Below are positions 47,332 to 59,211 of a stretch of DNA of 64,000 nt, piece after piece. The position numbers were made by a program, and so were the translations under genes. The notes beneath the pieces were generated by a model, which saw nothing but the letters and a program-made list of their open reading frames with translations, was not told the origin of the DNA and did no database searches. Origin of the DNA: Lepiota brunneoincarnata (lineage: Eukaryota; Basidiomycota; Agaricomycetes; Agaricales; Agaricaceae); contig JAEBUN010000023.1 in the NCBI GenBank assembly GCA_023014365.1, positions 310,001-374,000 on the forward strand. Direction: 5' to 3'. Numbering within the stretch: position 1 is the first letter of the stretch; each line of letters begins with the position of its first letter.

Positions 47332-48833
47332 GTAGCAACAAGATTTCAGGGTAAATACAGGCATGTACGTAGGAGCCTAGGTAGCGTGTCAATTTCCTAG
47401 GATCCAGTTCCTTTCTGCCTGGATCCTCGTGACCTCGTATGTATATACATATCTTTTGTCTCGATGGGACTACTGGAAACTTTTATTCTTGTTAGGCTAT
47501 GGTCCCCAAGAGGGTGTCTACGTCTGCATCTGAAACACTTCACTTCCCAAAAGTTGGCCCACAATACGCGGGCTGTGCTCCGGGCTCATCTTCTCTGACT
47601 CTTTGTCTTTGTCAAGGGGGTTGAAGAGAGAGAGTACTTCTCGGCCGGCTTTAAAACCCCCCATTGATCATGATGGGAAACGGTAAAGGATGTCACCCTC
47701 TGCAGGTCCAACGGCTGGGTGCAGTTGAAGTAGGACTGCCTACGCTGGGTATGGCTATATGGTGCTCTTATGGGATTAATGCAAGGTGCTATTGAGTTTA
47801 ATCAAGATGAGCGTTTGGCAACAGCCACCTCTTCAGAGGAAAGGTGGGATCACCTCCGTACGATCCATATTTTATAACCCTGTGGCAGATGGGTAGAGTA
47901 GCAAGGTTTACTGTGCAACTAACCAATGGTTCACGACGGACCCGCAAGATGCTGTATAATAACAACGTGGCGGCGCGAGGGAACTGTGTTTGGACCCGTG
48001 GGCGGTTGACACCTAGAGTTTTTTTTTTTTTTCAAATGTTTAGGCTAGGTGGCCGACGAGGCTGCCGCTCTGACGCGCCTGGTCTTGTAGCTTAGACTTC
48101 GATACTTTCTCGTGTTTCTTCTCGTTCCGAGCCTTAACACTGTACATAGCCATAAACCCCTTCGTGCTCGTGCAGATGATTACCGAATATCGCTCCTTTG
48201 TATTCGTTTTTACGCTCTCTGAATCTCTTTTCAAGTTTCTCTCTTTCTATCTCTCCTCATCTACGACAATTCTTCCCTTACAGAACTTGCCATCTTCTCC
48301 ACAATAGGTGGATGTCTTTCCTTTTGGTCTTCCTTGCGGATCCTGTCGGAAAGCAAAGTTTGGATACGCCGAGAAATGGGTGTAACAAGGGGTGGGAGTA
48401 AGCCGTGTGGCGGGTGGCTAATCGAAAAGAGTGAATGAGACACATGGTTCAGCGAGAGCATTTTCGATTCATATATGAGTATTTCAATCCTGAGCATTTC
48501 CACGGCATTGAGAACCTCATCCTCATACCACCTCAGATGTTCCACCCCCGTTTCAAGCCCTTTTCGTGCATCCCAGCCAATTCCCCTGTGCCAGGGGTCT
48601 GTGTCTTCAGCTATGTTCTTGCCCCAATAATTCGTATGAATTCTGAATCCCAACGCGCTATGAGAGGAGCGGACATACCACTTGCTAGCCGCCAGACAGC
48701 TGATTGGTTCAGGGGGCAGGAAACGGCAGGTTCCGATCGGAGCTTGAAAGCATGACCAACCCACCCTCGCCGTAAGTAGTACGAACCAAGACGCTCGCAC
48801 TCCCAACCAGTATCCTCAAGAAGACTCAACAAC
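47332..48833. other. Stretch upstream of eL8; no supported gene
   Basis: Contains a poly-T run (48019-48031) and a 181-codon minus-strand open frame (48261-48806) divergent from eL8, with RIHTNYWGKNIAEDTDPWH and WDARKGLETGVEHLRWYEDE. That frame could be an exon of a small mitochondrial-type protein, but I recognise no family. The promoter of eL8 must lie at its right end. Confidence 0.4.
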
Positions 48834-50129
48834 ATGGTGAGATTTCGATGCTTGCACCGACGTGCTCTGGTTTTTGCGTTTCATCCGCCTTGATACGCTG
48901 GGTTTGAGATGGATGGCAAGTTTTCAACTCTGATAACCTCTGTGACTCACTTATCTGACTTGCATCACACAGAATCGCAACAGCATATGATTCTCTTGTA
49001 GAGATCGACTTGACGGGCTCTATGTGTCGTAAGACCAGAGTGCGTTCAAGATGCTGGGTTGCGTGTTTCATGATGCATGTTGCGTCATGACCACGCAACG
49101 CTAGAGCTCCGAGGCACAATGATTCTATTGCAAGCGACATTGCTGACTTCGTCTCAATGACCAGCCCCCCAAGGCCAAGCCAGGAGCCGGTAGGAAGCCC
49201 GCCGCCGCCCCTTTCGGTGCTAGTAAGAAGACCCAGGCCAAGAAGAATCCCCTCTTTGAGTCTACCCCCAAAAACTTTGGCATTGGTTTGTGGAATTCTC
49301 GATTCCGGTTTTCTTGTTGATGCTAATTCTCCGTCAGGTCAGGACATCCGTCCTCAAACGGATTTGACTCGCTTCGTCAAGTGGCCCGAGTATGTCCGCC
49401 TTCAGCGACAGAAGGTCATCCTCAACCAGCGCCTCAAGGTCCCCCCTGCCATAGCACAGTTCTCCCACACTCTGGACAAGAACACCGCCACTCAGCTCTT
49501 CAAGCTTCTTAATAAATACCGGCCTGAAACCAAGCAGGAGAAGAAGGAGCGCCTTGGCGCTGCAGCCGTCGCCGCTGCCGAGGGCAAGGAAACCAAGGTG
49601 CGCCCCATAGACCGGATAGATGCTAGTGCTGCATACTGAGGTCTGCCAAAGGACGCAAAGAAACCTTTGTTTGTCAAGTATGGTCTTAACCATATTGTTG
49701 CTCTCATCGAGGCCAAGAAGGCTGCCCTCGTCGTTATTGCCCACGATGTTGATCCTATCGAGCTTGTTGTCTTTTTGCCGGCTCTTTGCCGCAAGATGGG
49801 TGTCCCTTACGTCATCGTGAAGGGCAAGGCTCGTCTCGGCACTGTTGTTCACAAGAAAACTGCCGCCGTAGTTGCCCTTCAGGAGGTTAAGAGCGAGGAT
49901 CAACGTGAGCTCGCCACCCTAGTTAGTGCTGCCAAGGCCAACTTGTACGTCCCCCAATATCTGAATACGACTGTTTGTCTCATTGTCTCTGTCCAGCACT
50001 GACAAATACGAGGAGCAACGCCGTCAATGGGGTGGAGGCCTTCGTGGCTATAAGTCCACCCAAATGCTCCGCAAGCGCGCCAAGGCTGCCGGTCAGAACG
50101 TTACTGCTGCCTCCCTCGGCAAACTCTAA
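48834..50129 (+). CDS. RPL8: 60S ribosomal protein eL8 (L8/L7A), complete
   Basis: Exons 48834-48836 (ATG only), 49165-49285, 49338-49597, 49652-49944 and 49997-50129 give 269 residues ending TAA. All junctions are GT-AG and phases agree. Blocks: [108 protein letters not shown] and [17 protein letters not shown]. It is a structural protein of the large ribosomal subunit near the peptide exit/5.8S region. The 328-nt first intron right after ATG is typical of fungal ribosomal protein genes. Converges on ELP6. This is the complete partner of the left-arm fragment. Confidence 0.95.
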
Positions 50130-50372
50130 ATGTTTACTCGACCTTTCGAGTTTGCTTAGATATGATTGGGCCCTCAGCGGCAGACTTATTCGTAGTCGGT
50201 ACGCAGCTGGATGTATACATTAGGACCTACGATTGTTATGCGATGCATTATGCTATGCGTTGTCTTGATCGTGGACATACAGGGTGGGGCGTACCGCATG
50301 CCTTTTGTGGTTATAGTTTTTTGGTCTCCTTAGTTGAGACACTGGACACATGCATGAATTCCTGCCATGTCT

Positions 50373-51329
50373 TTAAAGAACAGCTGACCCAGTTCCTCTC
50401 TCAAAGAACACTACGCCGGTGTCTGCCAGACGGTATTGCAAGGCAGCGCTACGTGGTAATAGTCTGAGCCTGGCTAGGGGGAGTCGATGGCCCTGCGTGC
50501 AATGCGATCTGTAATGAACTCGTTATTTTGTGCTCGGTATTTGAGATGGAGATAAGTACCTCTCCGCTCACCGCACTGCTGCGGCCACTTGCGAGAGATC
50601 TAACTTCGAGATGATAAGTACATAGCTGGAGCAGAAGACGAAAGAGATCGTCTATTTCATCTGAGAGGGCCAAGTGATGCCGGACTATCAGAGTAGCATT
50701 GACCTGAAGAATCGGGTATATAAAAAACCAAGAAAAGACCTGTTGTCTATACGCACTCGACGACATGCGGCCGCAAGAGCGCGGAGGAAGCGGGAGATGT
50801 CGAGAAGCGAGAAGCCGATCCATTCGAGAGTTGTGATATCATCGAGGATTACCAGGTGGTGGTGACCCGACTCCTCTGGGTGGTCGTTGTTGTTCGGAGG
50901 GGGCAGTGAAGCGATGACAGATTCAAAGAGTGGGCGAAGAGGTGGCGATTTGGTTAGTGTGATATCCGAGGAGGACGAAGGTGGTGGTGGCGGTGGTGGT
51001 TGGACGAGGGAGAGGGCATCGATGAACGTGATTGAGCCAGAGTCGATTTGGTGATTTAGGTTGACTGTTCTGCGAGACGTGTTGAAGAATGGTTAAGTTG
51101 GATATAGAGGGAGAGAGGTGCTTACGGATCTTGCTGCTATCGCTTTCCACTTGACTAAGTCCTCTGAAACTGAGATAATTGTCGCTTTTTTGTGGGTGTG
51201 GGAGGAGGTTGCGGGCGATTTGAGGTGGGCTGCGAGGGCACGGTGGAGGAGGAAGGAGCCTGGTGAGGGGAGTGTGTCTGTGAGGAGTAGGAAGATGTTT
51301 TCGGGGAGATTGAATGGTGGGAGGAGCAT
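50373..51329 (-). pseudogene. Elongator complex protein 6, right copy, two one-base insertions
   Basis: Same four-exon plan as the left copy, ATG at 51329 (MLLPPFNLPENIF). An extra G at 51065, just after the first acceptor (AACA-G-TCAACC), shifts exon 2. An extra base near 50468 (CAGG-C-TCAGA) shifts the last exon. Without these it would be a full ELP6 ending TAA at 50373. The left copy at 12586 is the intact one. Confidence 0.85.
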
Positions 51330-51616
51330 TTAGAACTGAACGTGAAGGTGGACAAATAAGTCTGATTGAGTTGGGCCTTCCGTTTACAGCAGATCCAAAC
51401 ATTACCCCAAGTGTGGCCCTGACGGCAAGCTTCAAAAAAACTCGGCTGCTTTGTATCAAGCGCCCCCGGGCCATTACCGCTCCGAAATAACCGCGAATAA
51501 ATTGCGGCACCCTGACAGTCCCCAGACCTCCATCTGACGGTTCATCACGACACAATCGGGTCAACAATTCCCAGAGCAATGAAAGGATCCTCGCATCCGT
51601 GCCCTGGCATCACCAA

Positions 51617-52052
51617 ATGTTTTTCACTCTCCTCCTCTTGGCAAATCTCAAAGCTTCCACTGGTGGTCCGCTGCTGGGCAGTCAAGACACCTTTCTGTCG
51701 ACAATCGTTTCACGAGCTACACCTCCCAATACCCAATGCCTTGACACCAACGAGTGCAGAACCATTCAAGATATCTTATGGAGTTGCTTGGTTACCATTT
51801 TCGCCTGTGCTTGGGTGGTCGTCCACCCAAATCTATCCGGACTCCGGATGGGTGTTGTATAAGAGCCAAGTGATCACAATGATGTATGCACTCCCTGCTC
51901 CAGGGTTCGTGACATGGTGGGCGATGCGGCGACGAGTAGCCGCCAGTTCCATTATCCGGAAGTTTAACGAAAAATTTCATGGGGATGGTAAGCCTGATAG
52001 CCCAAATAAGTCCGAATGAAAATTTCGTTGCTACCTCGGGGTTTTGTTGTGT
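51617..52052 (+). pseudogene. Family M copy 2 right, 5' half only
   Basis: ATG at 51617 (MFFTLLLLANLKASTG), exon 1 with FACAWVVVHPN. An 8-bp deletion at about 51836 breaks the GPKDSGW motif. The intron is present to its TTGTGTAG acceptor near 52052. Immediately after it, sequence jumps to a region that in the left arm lies about 1.6 kb further on. The 3' half is found separately at 55258-56095. Confidence 0.8.
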
Positions 52053-52054
52053 AG

Positions 52055-52425
52055 TTGATCGCTTATTGTTCTTTCACTCAAATGGCGACAACAAGCCGAA
52101 GGCCTATACCCGCGTCAAGCTGGGGGCGCTATTCATAGAAACGAAGCTCCTGACGCTTGTTTAGCTCTCCCACCATCTTACTTCGATCTCGAATCGCTGC
52201 AACGAGGACGACTTCGCACGATTCTATAATGAACCTGTTTTGCCTATCACCCTGTTCGGTACCCTTTTGTACCACTGCCCTATGGCCATCATCAACAAGC
52301 TGGTGGGTTTCCTGAACGACGCCTGTCTCTCGTATAGCCCTTGGACCTCATCTGGGGACGTTAGTTCAGGATCGGGAGGGATATAAGAAGTCCCGAGCAG
52401 ATCAGTGGTAAACACACTCATAGCC
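52055..52425 (+). repeat. Third copy of the spacer upstream of DUF6535
   Basis: Matches left-arm 9900-10250 (minus) and right-arm 56570-56900 (MAIINKLVGF, LSYSPWTSSGD). It ends abruptly near 52425. Confidence 0.7.
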
Positions 52426-55184
52426 GTGAAATAGGCCCCTTGGGGTCTGGGTGTGAATCACAAGCTGCGAATTAGGTTATGGACCTAGTTCACTCCACAC
52501 TAACATGTGGGGAAATAAAAGATATCGGATGGCTACCTGCAGGCAATCTGAGAAATATGATGTCCTAAATGATCCTAGAAATGATGATATTGAGATGCGG
52601 GAAGTCGAATTTCAAAATTATGGGCGTCCCCAATTTAAGCCAGGTGACGCCAGGCAAACCTCCCGACCCTCCCACAACCAGGAATTTCCCAATGCAAGAT
52701 TTGAAATAGCGGCGAGCGAGATCACTCCGCAACTTGTAAGATCTCTTTAAAATGTTGGCATGACCCAGAATGATTTGTGCGGCCTTGGGTTGAGATTCTT
52801 TTAGTTCCCAGCCGCTCCAGGTCACAAACACTTGGCCTGTAAACTTAAAATTCGACTTTGGCATCTCAACCTCATCATTTCTGGGATCATTTGGGACCTC
52901 AGATTTCTCAGATCGCCATAGCCATCCATTATTTTGTTGGATTTAAGGAAATCAGCGAGAAAAGCAGGGACCCGTTGCAAACGCGCGGGGGTTCGTCTCT
53001 GTTTGTACCTATTATATACACCCGGTAATAATAAGACTCTAGAAATGAAGTAAAACAATAAAAGTAATCGGAAACAGAAATGAAATAGAATAATAACTGA
53101 GTATCCGAGCCAGCGGAGCGCTCGATATTCTAACATATTTGTCATTCCCCAGATGTAAACAGACACCTCAGCCAAGACTCAAGACCTAAATCCATTGGGA
53201 AACATTACCGGAAATTCTACAAGAACATTTAGCCGCTTACAGGGGGATAAAAGACCATCGCCGAAGTTGTTGTCCCTCCATTCTCTCCCAAAGTCTTGCC
53301 ACACTGACAGATACATATGTGTGACTTCCGAAGGTATGGTAGCCGTGCTAAATTCACTTATCCCCTCCACTGATCTCTTCGGTAGCTTCCTGCCCATGTG
53401 TAGGAGCTGTGGATCTAAATGCACCGCAATACAACCGGTGGTGCGTTTGTGTATTGATTTAGTTGTGTCCCATGGCAATTCCTGACTCTCGCTCTCACTC
53501 AGACAAGGAAAGTAAGTATTCCAGAGTTTGTAATTTGCCTGCGTTTCTTGAACAATTCACAAGATCAAGTGCTATTCATTCATGTGTCCTCACAATAAGT
53601 ATCACGAAGCTCATGACATGAGATTTTGTGACCGAGTGTGTAACCCATTGTACGTGTCACTCTGAATATCTATTGGTAGATGATGTCCACCCCTACTTGA
53701 CGTAGCAAAACCATAGTGCTGTGGCACAGCAATGACATTGACAGTTTTCTACCCCTCCCTAGCTATTTTTCAGATCAGGACGAGCGTGCGGGAGCAAAAA
53801 CCATGAACACGCTAAAGCCGTGAGGCTTAGCAACCTTTACATAAGAACCAATGAGGCCCAGCAGATTGTTATCGTCTACAGAGTATGGATTGATCAGTGG
53901 GCATTAAGCACCTCGCACCATAGCCAGCTTTCGCTGAAGTCCCGACTCTGGTTGATTTGGGGGATGACGGGCTAAGCTATGGCTTTTCAACAAGCAGCTA
54001 AAGGTTTTTGTCAGCGAGTTGCGGTGACAAATGCATATTTTTCTTGTTGCGTGTGGTCGTCTGCTCTAGCGTTCTGGGGTTTCCAGTGGTTCCCCCAGGG
54101 GGTTTAGGGCTTGAATCTTGGCTGGTGCGTCCGTTTACATGTAGGAAAATGGCCAATATTGGATGGCAACCCAAGAAATCTGAGTTCCCAAACGATCCCT
54201 GAAATGATGATGTTGAGATGCAGAAGACGAATTTCAAATTGAGAGGCACCCCCAAACTTGAGCCAGGCGACGCCATCAGGGCAAACCTCCCAACCATTTC
54301 ATGATCAGGAAGGTTTTCAATGCAGGACTTGAAATAGCGGTGAGCAAGATCACTCCGCAACTTGTAAGAGTCCGTTCGGTAACAATAATACACGCCATAT
54401 TGTATGATTGATCAAAGGACTGGGAGGAACAGACGTGGCTTTGGCGAATCTCAGAGCGCGACAACGACTTAGTTGAAAACAAGGTCCGAAGTGCTGCACG
54501 AAGTGTGGGCGTAGAGTTTGGATGTAGCTACAGTACAGCCTGATAAGCCTCCTTGCAATTTTCGACGGTTGTGCTATGTCCTATGGACTATGCTAGGTTC
54601 ATTATTCATCGCTAGTCAACCGATAATCGAATCCCTTTTACTTAGATGCCTACTGTCTTCTAAAGATTTAGCTCTCTCGACTTTCCACCAGTAGGAATTC
54701 AGCCCGCACGGTGGGGAAGCACATGGGGTCAGGTCAGTTGCTTCACTTATGCAGCATCTGCTCCATAAGTGGGTAAATCTCCTGACATCTTACAGAGGTT
54801 TCTCCTGCCGCATGTACTGATTGTGTTATGATTTTATGAAGTTGAAAATTGGTGTACGGATATAACAGATATAAGGATCTTGGTACGTTCATTGTTCCCA
54901 GACTGCTTTTTGGTTGTAGTAGCCACGCACGCAAGTACATCCCGGACCCATGCAAATTATGTATCTATTGCTAAAAATACTAGCCAGGTGCCTCGAGCAC
55001 GCGACCGACGGGAGGTTTTCACTTCTTCCTTCGTTAACGTGATATCTCTGTTCCGTTCCGATTAACCCCCGCATATCCACGCGACAATCCACGCGACGGC
55101 ACATCAGTTTCTCCTCTCCAACGGATATAATCAATTATATAAATTTTTTGCTCGACTGAAAACACCAACTTTCCGGTGTGTAGC
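52426..55184. other. 2.7-kb insertion between two halves of family M copy 2
   Basis: Absent from the left arm. No gene recognised. It contains a repeat unit present three times: 52528-52745 (plus), about 52843-52930 (minus, forming an inverted pair with the first) and 54150-54385 (plus). The shared core is near AATGATGATRTTGAGATGC. An AATA-rich patch lies at 53025-53100 and a 96-codon open frame at 53195-53485. It may be one or two degenerate foldback-type mobile elements. Confidence 0.5.
52528..52930. repeat. Inverted repeat pair (foldback-like)
   Basis: 52528-52628 (GGATGGCTAC, then ATCTGAGAAAT, AATGATCCTAGAAATGATGA) pairs with the reverse complement of about 52843-52930. The intervening 210 bp match 54240-54385. 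Confidence 0.65.
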
Positions 55185-55257
55185 CGCCCTCGCGCCATTA
55201 CTGGTACTCCGAAAAAACCACGAGTAAATTGCGGCGCCATGACAGTCCCCTGACAGT

Positions 55258-56095
55258 TCAATGCCTCGTTCGGGCGGTGAGCCGACTTCCAGTGACAGAA
55301 ATGGAGGTGGTTGCACTGGCATTCGCGGCTCTGAACATAATCACATATGTCCTGTGGTGGAAGAAGCCTCAGAGTGCACAATTTGGCATACGAGTTGACC
55401 TCAATGGAACGGTATGCCAGCTATGGCGTAGAGACTACTTCAGTAAAATGGCATCTGTTTCTAGTATTCACCTTCGCCAAGTAGCTCGCCCGCAGGCGGA
55501 CGAAACGGAGGAGATAATGGACCCGATAGTCCGGATGTTGGGGCAAATAGTAGTGGTGGCAAGTGGTCCTAGGCAGGGAGCGATTGGAGTGGAGTATCTG
55601 GGCTGTCAGGGTAGGAGGTTGGTTCGGATGGTTAAGGTTCATCTTCTTGGATTTTCCAACGACCCTCCTTCGCGGACTCTTGCGTCCGCTCTACAAAATG
55701 GCAGGGGACGTAGACATTGATGTTGAAACTGGGTCTACTCGTCTCCCAATGTTCTACGCGCACACCCTCGGCTTTCAATCACTCTTTGCCGCCATCGCCT
55801 TCCTTTTTGGAGGGCTCCATTTACTCTCATGGACTGGATCGTTCCCTTCGCGCGCGGAACAGCTATTTTGGCGCATCTGTGCCCTGTTCGTTACAACAGA
55901 ACCTGCGATTCTGCTGCTGTATCATTTTGGACACATGAGATGAACAACCTCGTTGATTTGGCCGTGATGGCTTCACTCACCGTTTACTTTGTTGCTCGCC
56001 TTGCACTTGTCGTTATTTCGTGCACTGCTTTCCGTGCACTGCCGCTGGACGCATATCGGAGTGTGCAATGGTCATCATTCGTCCCTCATGTATAA
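55258..56095 (+). pseudogene. Family M copy 2 right, 3' half only
   Basis: Begins in mid exon 2 (SRLPVTEMEVVALAFAALNII), directly after the duplicated promoter piece 55185-55257. The linker is frame-shifted. The end keeps FPTTLLRGLLRPLYKMAGDVD, GSTRLPMFYAH, FGGLHLLSWTGSF, and VQWSSFVPHV before the stop at 56095. Together with 51617-52052 it accounts for most of one gene, in two separated parts. Confidence 0.8.
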
Positions 56096-56958
56096 GGACA
56101 ATCACTGTGATCTACATCCTGTATCATTTTCACGAAGGGATTGATGGAACGAGTGGTGCAGATGATCAGGGAAGTCCATGTCAGACTAATGAAGCTCACA
56201 TCTTGTTGTTGTACAACAGGGACGTAATAAGTCGGTTTTGAGGTGATGGTGCACGCCAGCCGCTCGTAAAGCCACGTTCAAAGCTATTAAGACCGGCTTA
56301 GAATCCTTTTTTGTCCTGTCCCCTGAATAACAGCCACTGATATCGGAGTCGAGGCATGAACCGCCGGACAAAGGTTGCAAGTCACACACTCGGGGTAAGC
56401 TTGATAATCTGCCACTCGTGGTTTAACCGAGCCGAGGCAACCGTGTTACATTTCTGGGCGCTAGTTCAGGCGCTAGAACTGTTCCCTCTTGTTCGCCAAA
56501 CTGGTTCTCCTGGTTATACAATCCCAGCTCATAGCCATAAGGAATTCCTGTCTACAAAGATCACCTATTGTCCTTTTACTCAAAAGGACAACAAGCCGAA
56601 GGCCTATGCCCGCGTCAAACTAGAGATGCTATTCATAGAAACGAAGCTCCTGACGCTTGTTCAACTCTCCCACCATCGTACTTCGATCTCGAACCGCTGC
56701 AACGAGGTGAACCTGTTTTGCCTATCACCCTGTTCGGTACCCTTTCATACCACTGCCCTATGGCCATCATCAACAAGCTGGTGGGTTTCTTGAACAATGC
56801 CTGTCTCTTGTATAGCCCTTGGACCTCATCTGGGGACGTTAGTTCAGAATCGGAGGGGATAAGAAGTCCCGAGCAGACCAGTGGGAAACACCACAAGTTC
56901 GTTTTTGATCATCATGATTCCTCTCCGCCTTGAGGGACCTATCCAATGATTGTTAACA
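56096..56958. other. Spacer upstream of DUF6535 (right)
   Basis: Mirror of 9825-10704. Compared with that copy, 22 bp are missing near 56706 (CTGCAACGAG then GTGAACC). May contain an untranslated or first exon of DUF6535; an exon-like stretch GIRSPEQTSGK ends near 56933. Confidence 0.45.
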
Positions 56959-59211
56959 GGATGTACTCTACGATCACGAGAAAGTGAAAACAAAGCGACA
57001 GCAACAACCAACGAAAGTGCGTCACGCGCCACGTCTCCCTTGTGCGCCCTTTTCCAAACTGACAAATGGTAATGTCCAGGGCGCGTGGACATGCGAACAG
57101 GGGCCATATCGATATCCTATTAACGAGTCCCCGAAAGACCCGTGGGAGAGATGCTACGACATAGTTGACAAGAGCGATGAAGACCTGTGTAAAAGCCTCA
57201 AGGACGAGATTTCGTACCTCCTAGTTGTGGTCAGTAGATCTGCACTTCGGTCTGGGGCATTGGATCTCATGTACATCCGGACTCTCAAGGCCAGTTTATT
57301 TTTGGCCATTGTCACTACATTCAGCATCGAGTCATTCAAATGGCTCAAGGAAGATAAGGAGGATACAATGATTGGCCTCCTCAGTCAGGTCGTGCGATTG
57401 CTGAATGATACTAGCACTCAAGGAACTGCCCAGCCACGCCAACAATTCGTGCCCGCCAACCATGATATTGTTGTCAACCAATTATGGTTTTTGAGCATGA
57501 CTCTGAGCCTATCCGCTGTCGTCGTCGGAACCCTGTGTTTGCAATGGCTCTCTGCATTTCGGCGCGCAGACATGAAACATAAACCCCATGACGATGGCCT
57601 TGCGCTCCGCCAGCTACGATACGAAGGCTTGATGGGCTGGGGGGTTCCTAGGGTTCCAGCGATTCTCTTGTTGGCCGTCCAAGGGGCAATTGTCCTATTC
57701 ACCATCGGCTTGCTTTACCTCCTCTGGGCAGTAAGCCACAGAGTTGCCCTACCAGTTGCCATTGTGAGCGGGGTTTCAGTGCTCTTGCTCACTCTGACAA
57801 CCGTAATGCCGCTCCTGCAATCATTGGCTGGCTGGATCGCGCCACGAACTTTGGCTATTTCCCAGTGCCCATTCAAATCCCCGATATCCTGGGTCACACA
57901 TCGCGTTTGCGTCCTTTTGGCCGTTGTCATTAGTTTTCCCTTCAGCTTGATACCTGCTCTCAAGGGCAGGATGTCCAAGTGGCAAAATCATCAGTGCAGC
58001 CTCCTTACGGACTTTCTGTGGCAGGAGTACGACGAGCTATGGAGGAAGCAACGCGAGCGCTGGGGCCCTCAGTCCAAAACTGGCTCGTCGAAGTATTCGT
58101 ATTACCTTGTCCGTGGCTTTGCCTCAGCCATGGAGACGCTCGTTTTTCACCCACATGCCGTGCACATCGTACACACCTGTCTTCAGGAATTCCACGAGAC
58201 GTCCGTGGAGCTCGAGATTTTTGAGCAACTCTTCCGAAAAGAGTTTACCAGAGCCGAGAAGAATCTGTTGAAAGCCGGAACACCATCCCCGACTCTCACA
58301 GGCAAGAAAAGCGAAGGAGAAAGGGGGCCTCCTCCCCCCAATCCCCACCTCGAGCATCTCAGGAAGGATTTCCTCAATGCCCACGCACTCCAACATTTTG
58401 TAGCACACAACCAGAAACTACATCGTGTGCTTTTACCTCATCGTGTAGAGCTCTATGTTCGCATCAAAAACTCGTCTCGGGATCTTGACCTGAGCGGATA
58501 CCGAGCAAGCAGTGGTGAGGAGATAGAAGAGATAGGAAAATCAATCGAGTGTCCAATTCAGAACCCTCGGGACGCCCAAGGACTGTCACCTGGTGAGTCC
58601 ACCACGATAGCCACAGCCATCCCTGACCCGGCAGTCTAATAATAATAACGCAGAACTTCGGACCCAGTTCCTCGCCTGTGCTAGCCGTCTTATTGGTACA
58701 GAACAACACAGGCATGAGGACGTCAAGGGCGCTATATTGGTCCTAACTGCTATTAGGAAATGACGAATTGAACCAGAACCAAGGAGAGGATGAAGGTGAA
58801 CTGTCCACGGAAGATAGGTTCAAGCGGGTATTAGTGATGGCAGAAAAGCACCTCTCAAAATTAGCTGCCTCGAATGACCGAATAGAGACTAAAGAGTTCA
58901 CAGAGAACCGCAATATTTCGGTACAGCACGCCGACCTAGAGCCTGAGGACCCCCCGACCAGCGCCGGTGGTGATAAGTGTGTCAATCCAGCGACATCGGC
59001 GAACCCGCTTTCATTCTTGTGTCAGCAAGTCTGGGATCAGCTGCGACAGCTCCCTGATGAAATTCAGGCTCATCCGGATCTTGCTGTTTATTTCGACCCC
59101 CGAGAAGAACGCCGTCCTCACATGAAGTTGAAAAGGCAAAGGACCCCTACTTTCGCCCCCTCAGAGCTTCCTGGAGAGAAGGACGGTTTCTCAGAAAACT
59201 GCCCAGTCTGA
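56959..59211 (+). CDS. DUF6535 membrane protein, right copy, late frameshift
   Basis: Exon 56959-58592, intron 58593-58653 (phase 1), exon 58654-59211. The domain starts near DPWERCYDIVDKSDEDL and has a helix-rich segment ending IESFKWL, LWFLSMTLSLSAVVVGTLCLQWL, RQLRYEGLMGWGVPRVPAIL, VLFTIGLLYLLWAVSH and VSGVSVLLLTLTT. These are characteristic of the agaricomycete DUF6535 membrane domain, about four to five helices. A long hydrophilic C-terminus follows. An extra A at 58755 (ATT-A-GGA) truncates the last exon after LVLTAI; the remainder is open to 59211. Function unknown. The true first exon is upstream and unresolved; no ATG begins the domain exon. Confidence 0.8.

Noticed and set aside
49070..49146. 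Possible C/D-box snoRNA in eL8 intron 1 (ATGATGC and CTGA 77 nt apart)
   Set aside because: Box C mismatches the RTGATGA consensus at the last base and no terminal stem pairs around the boxes.
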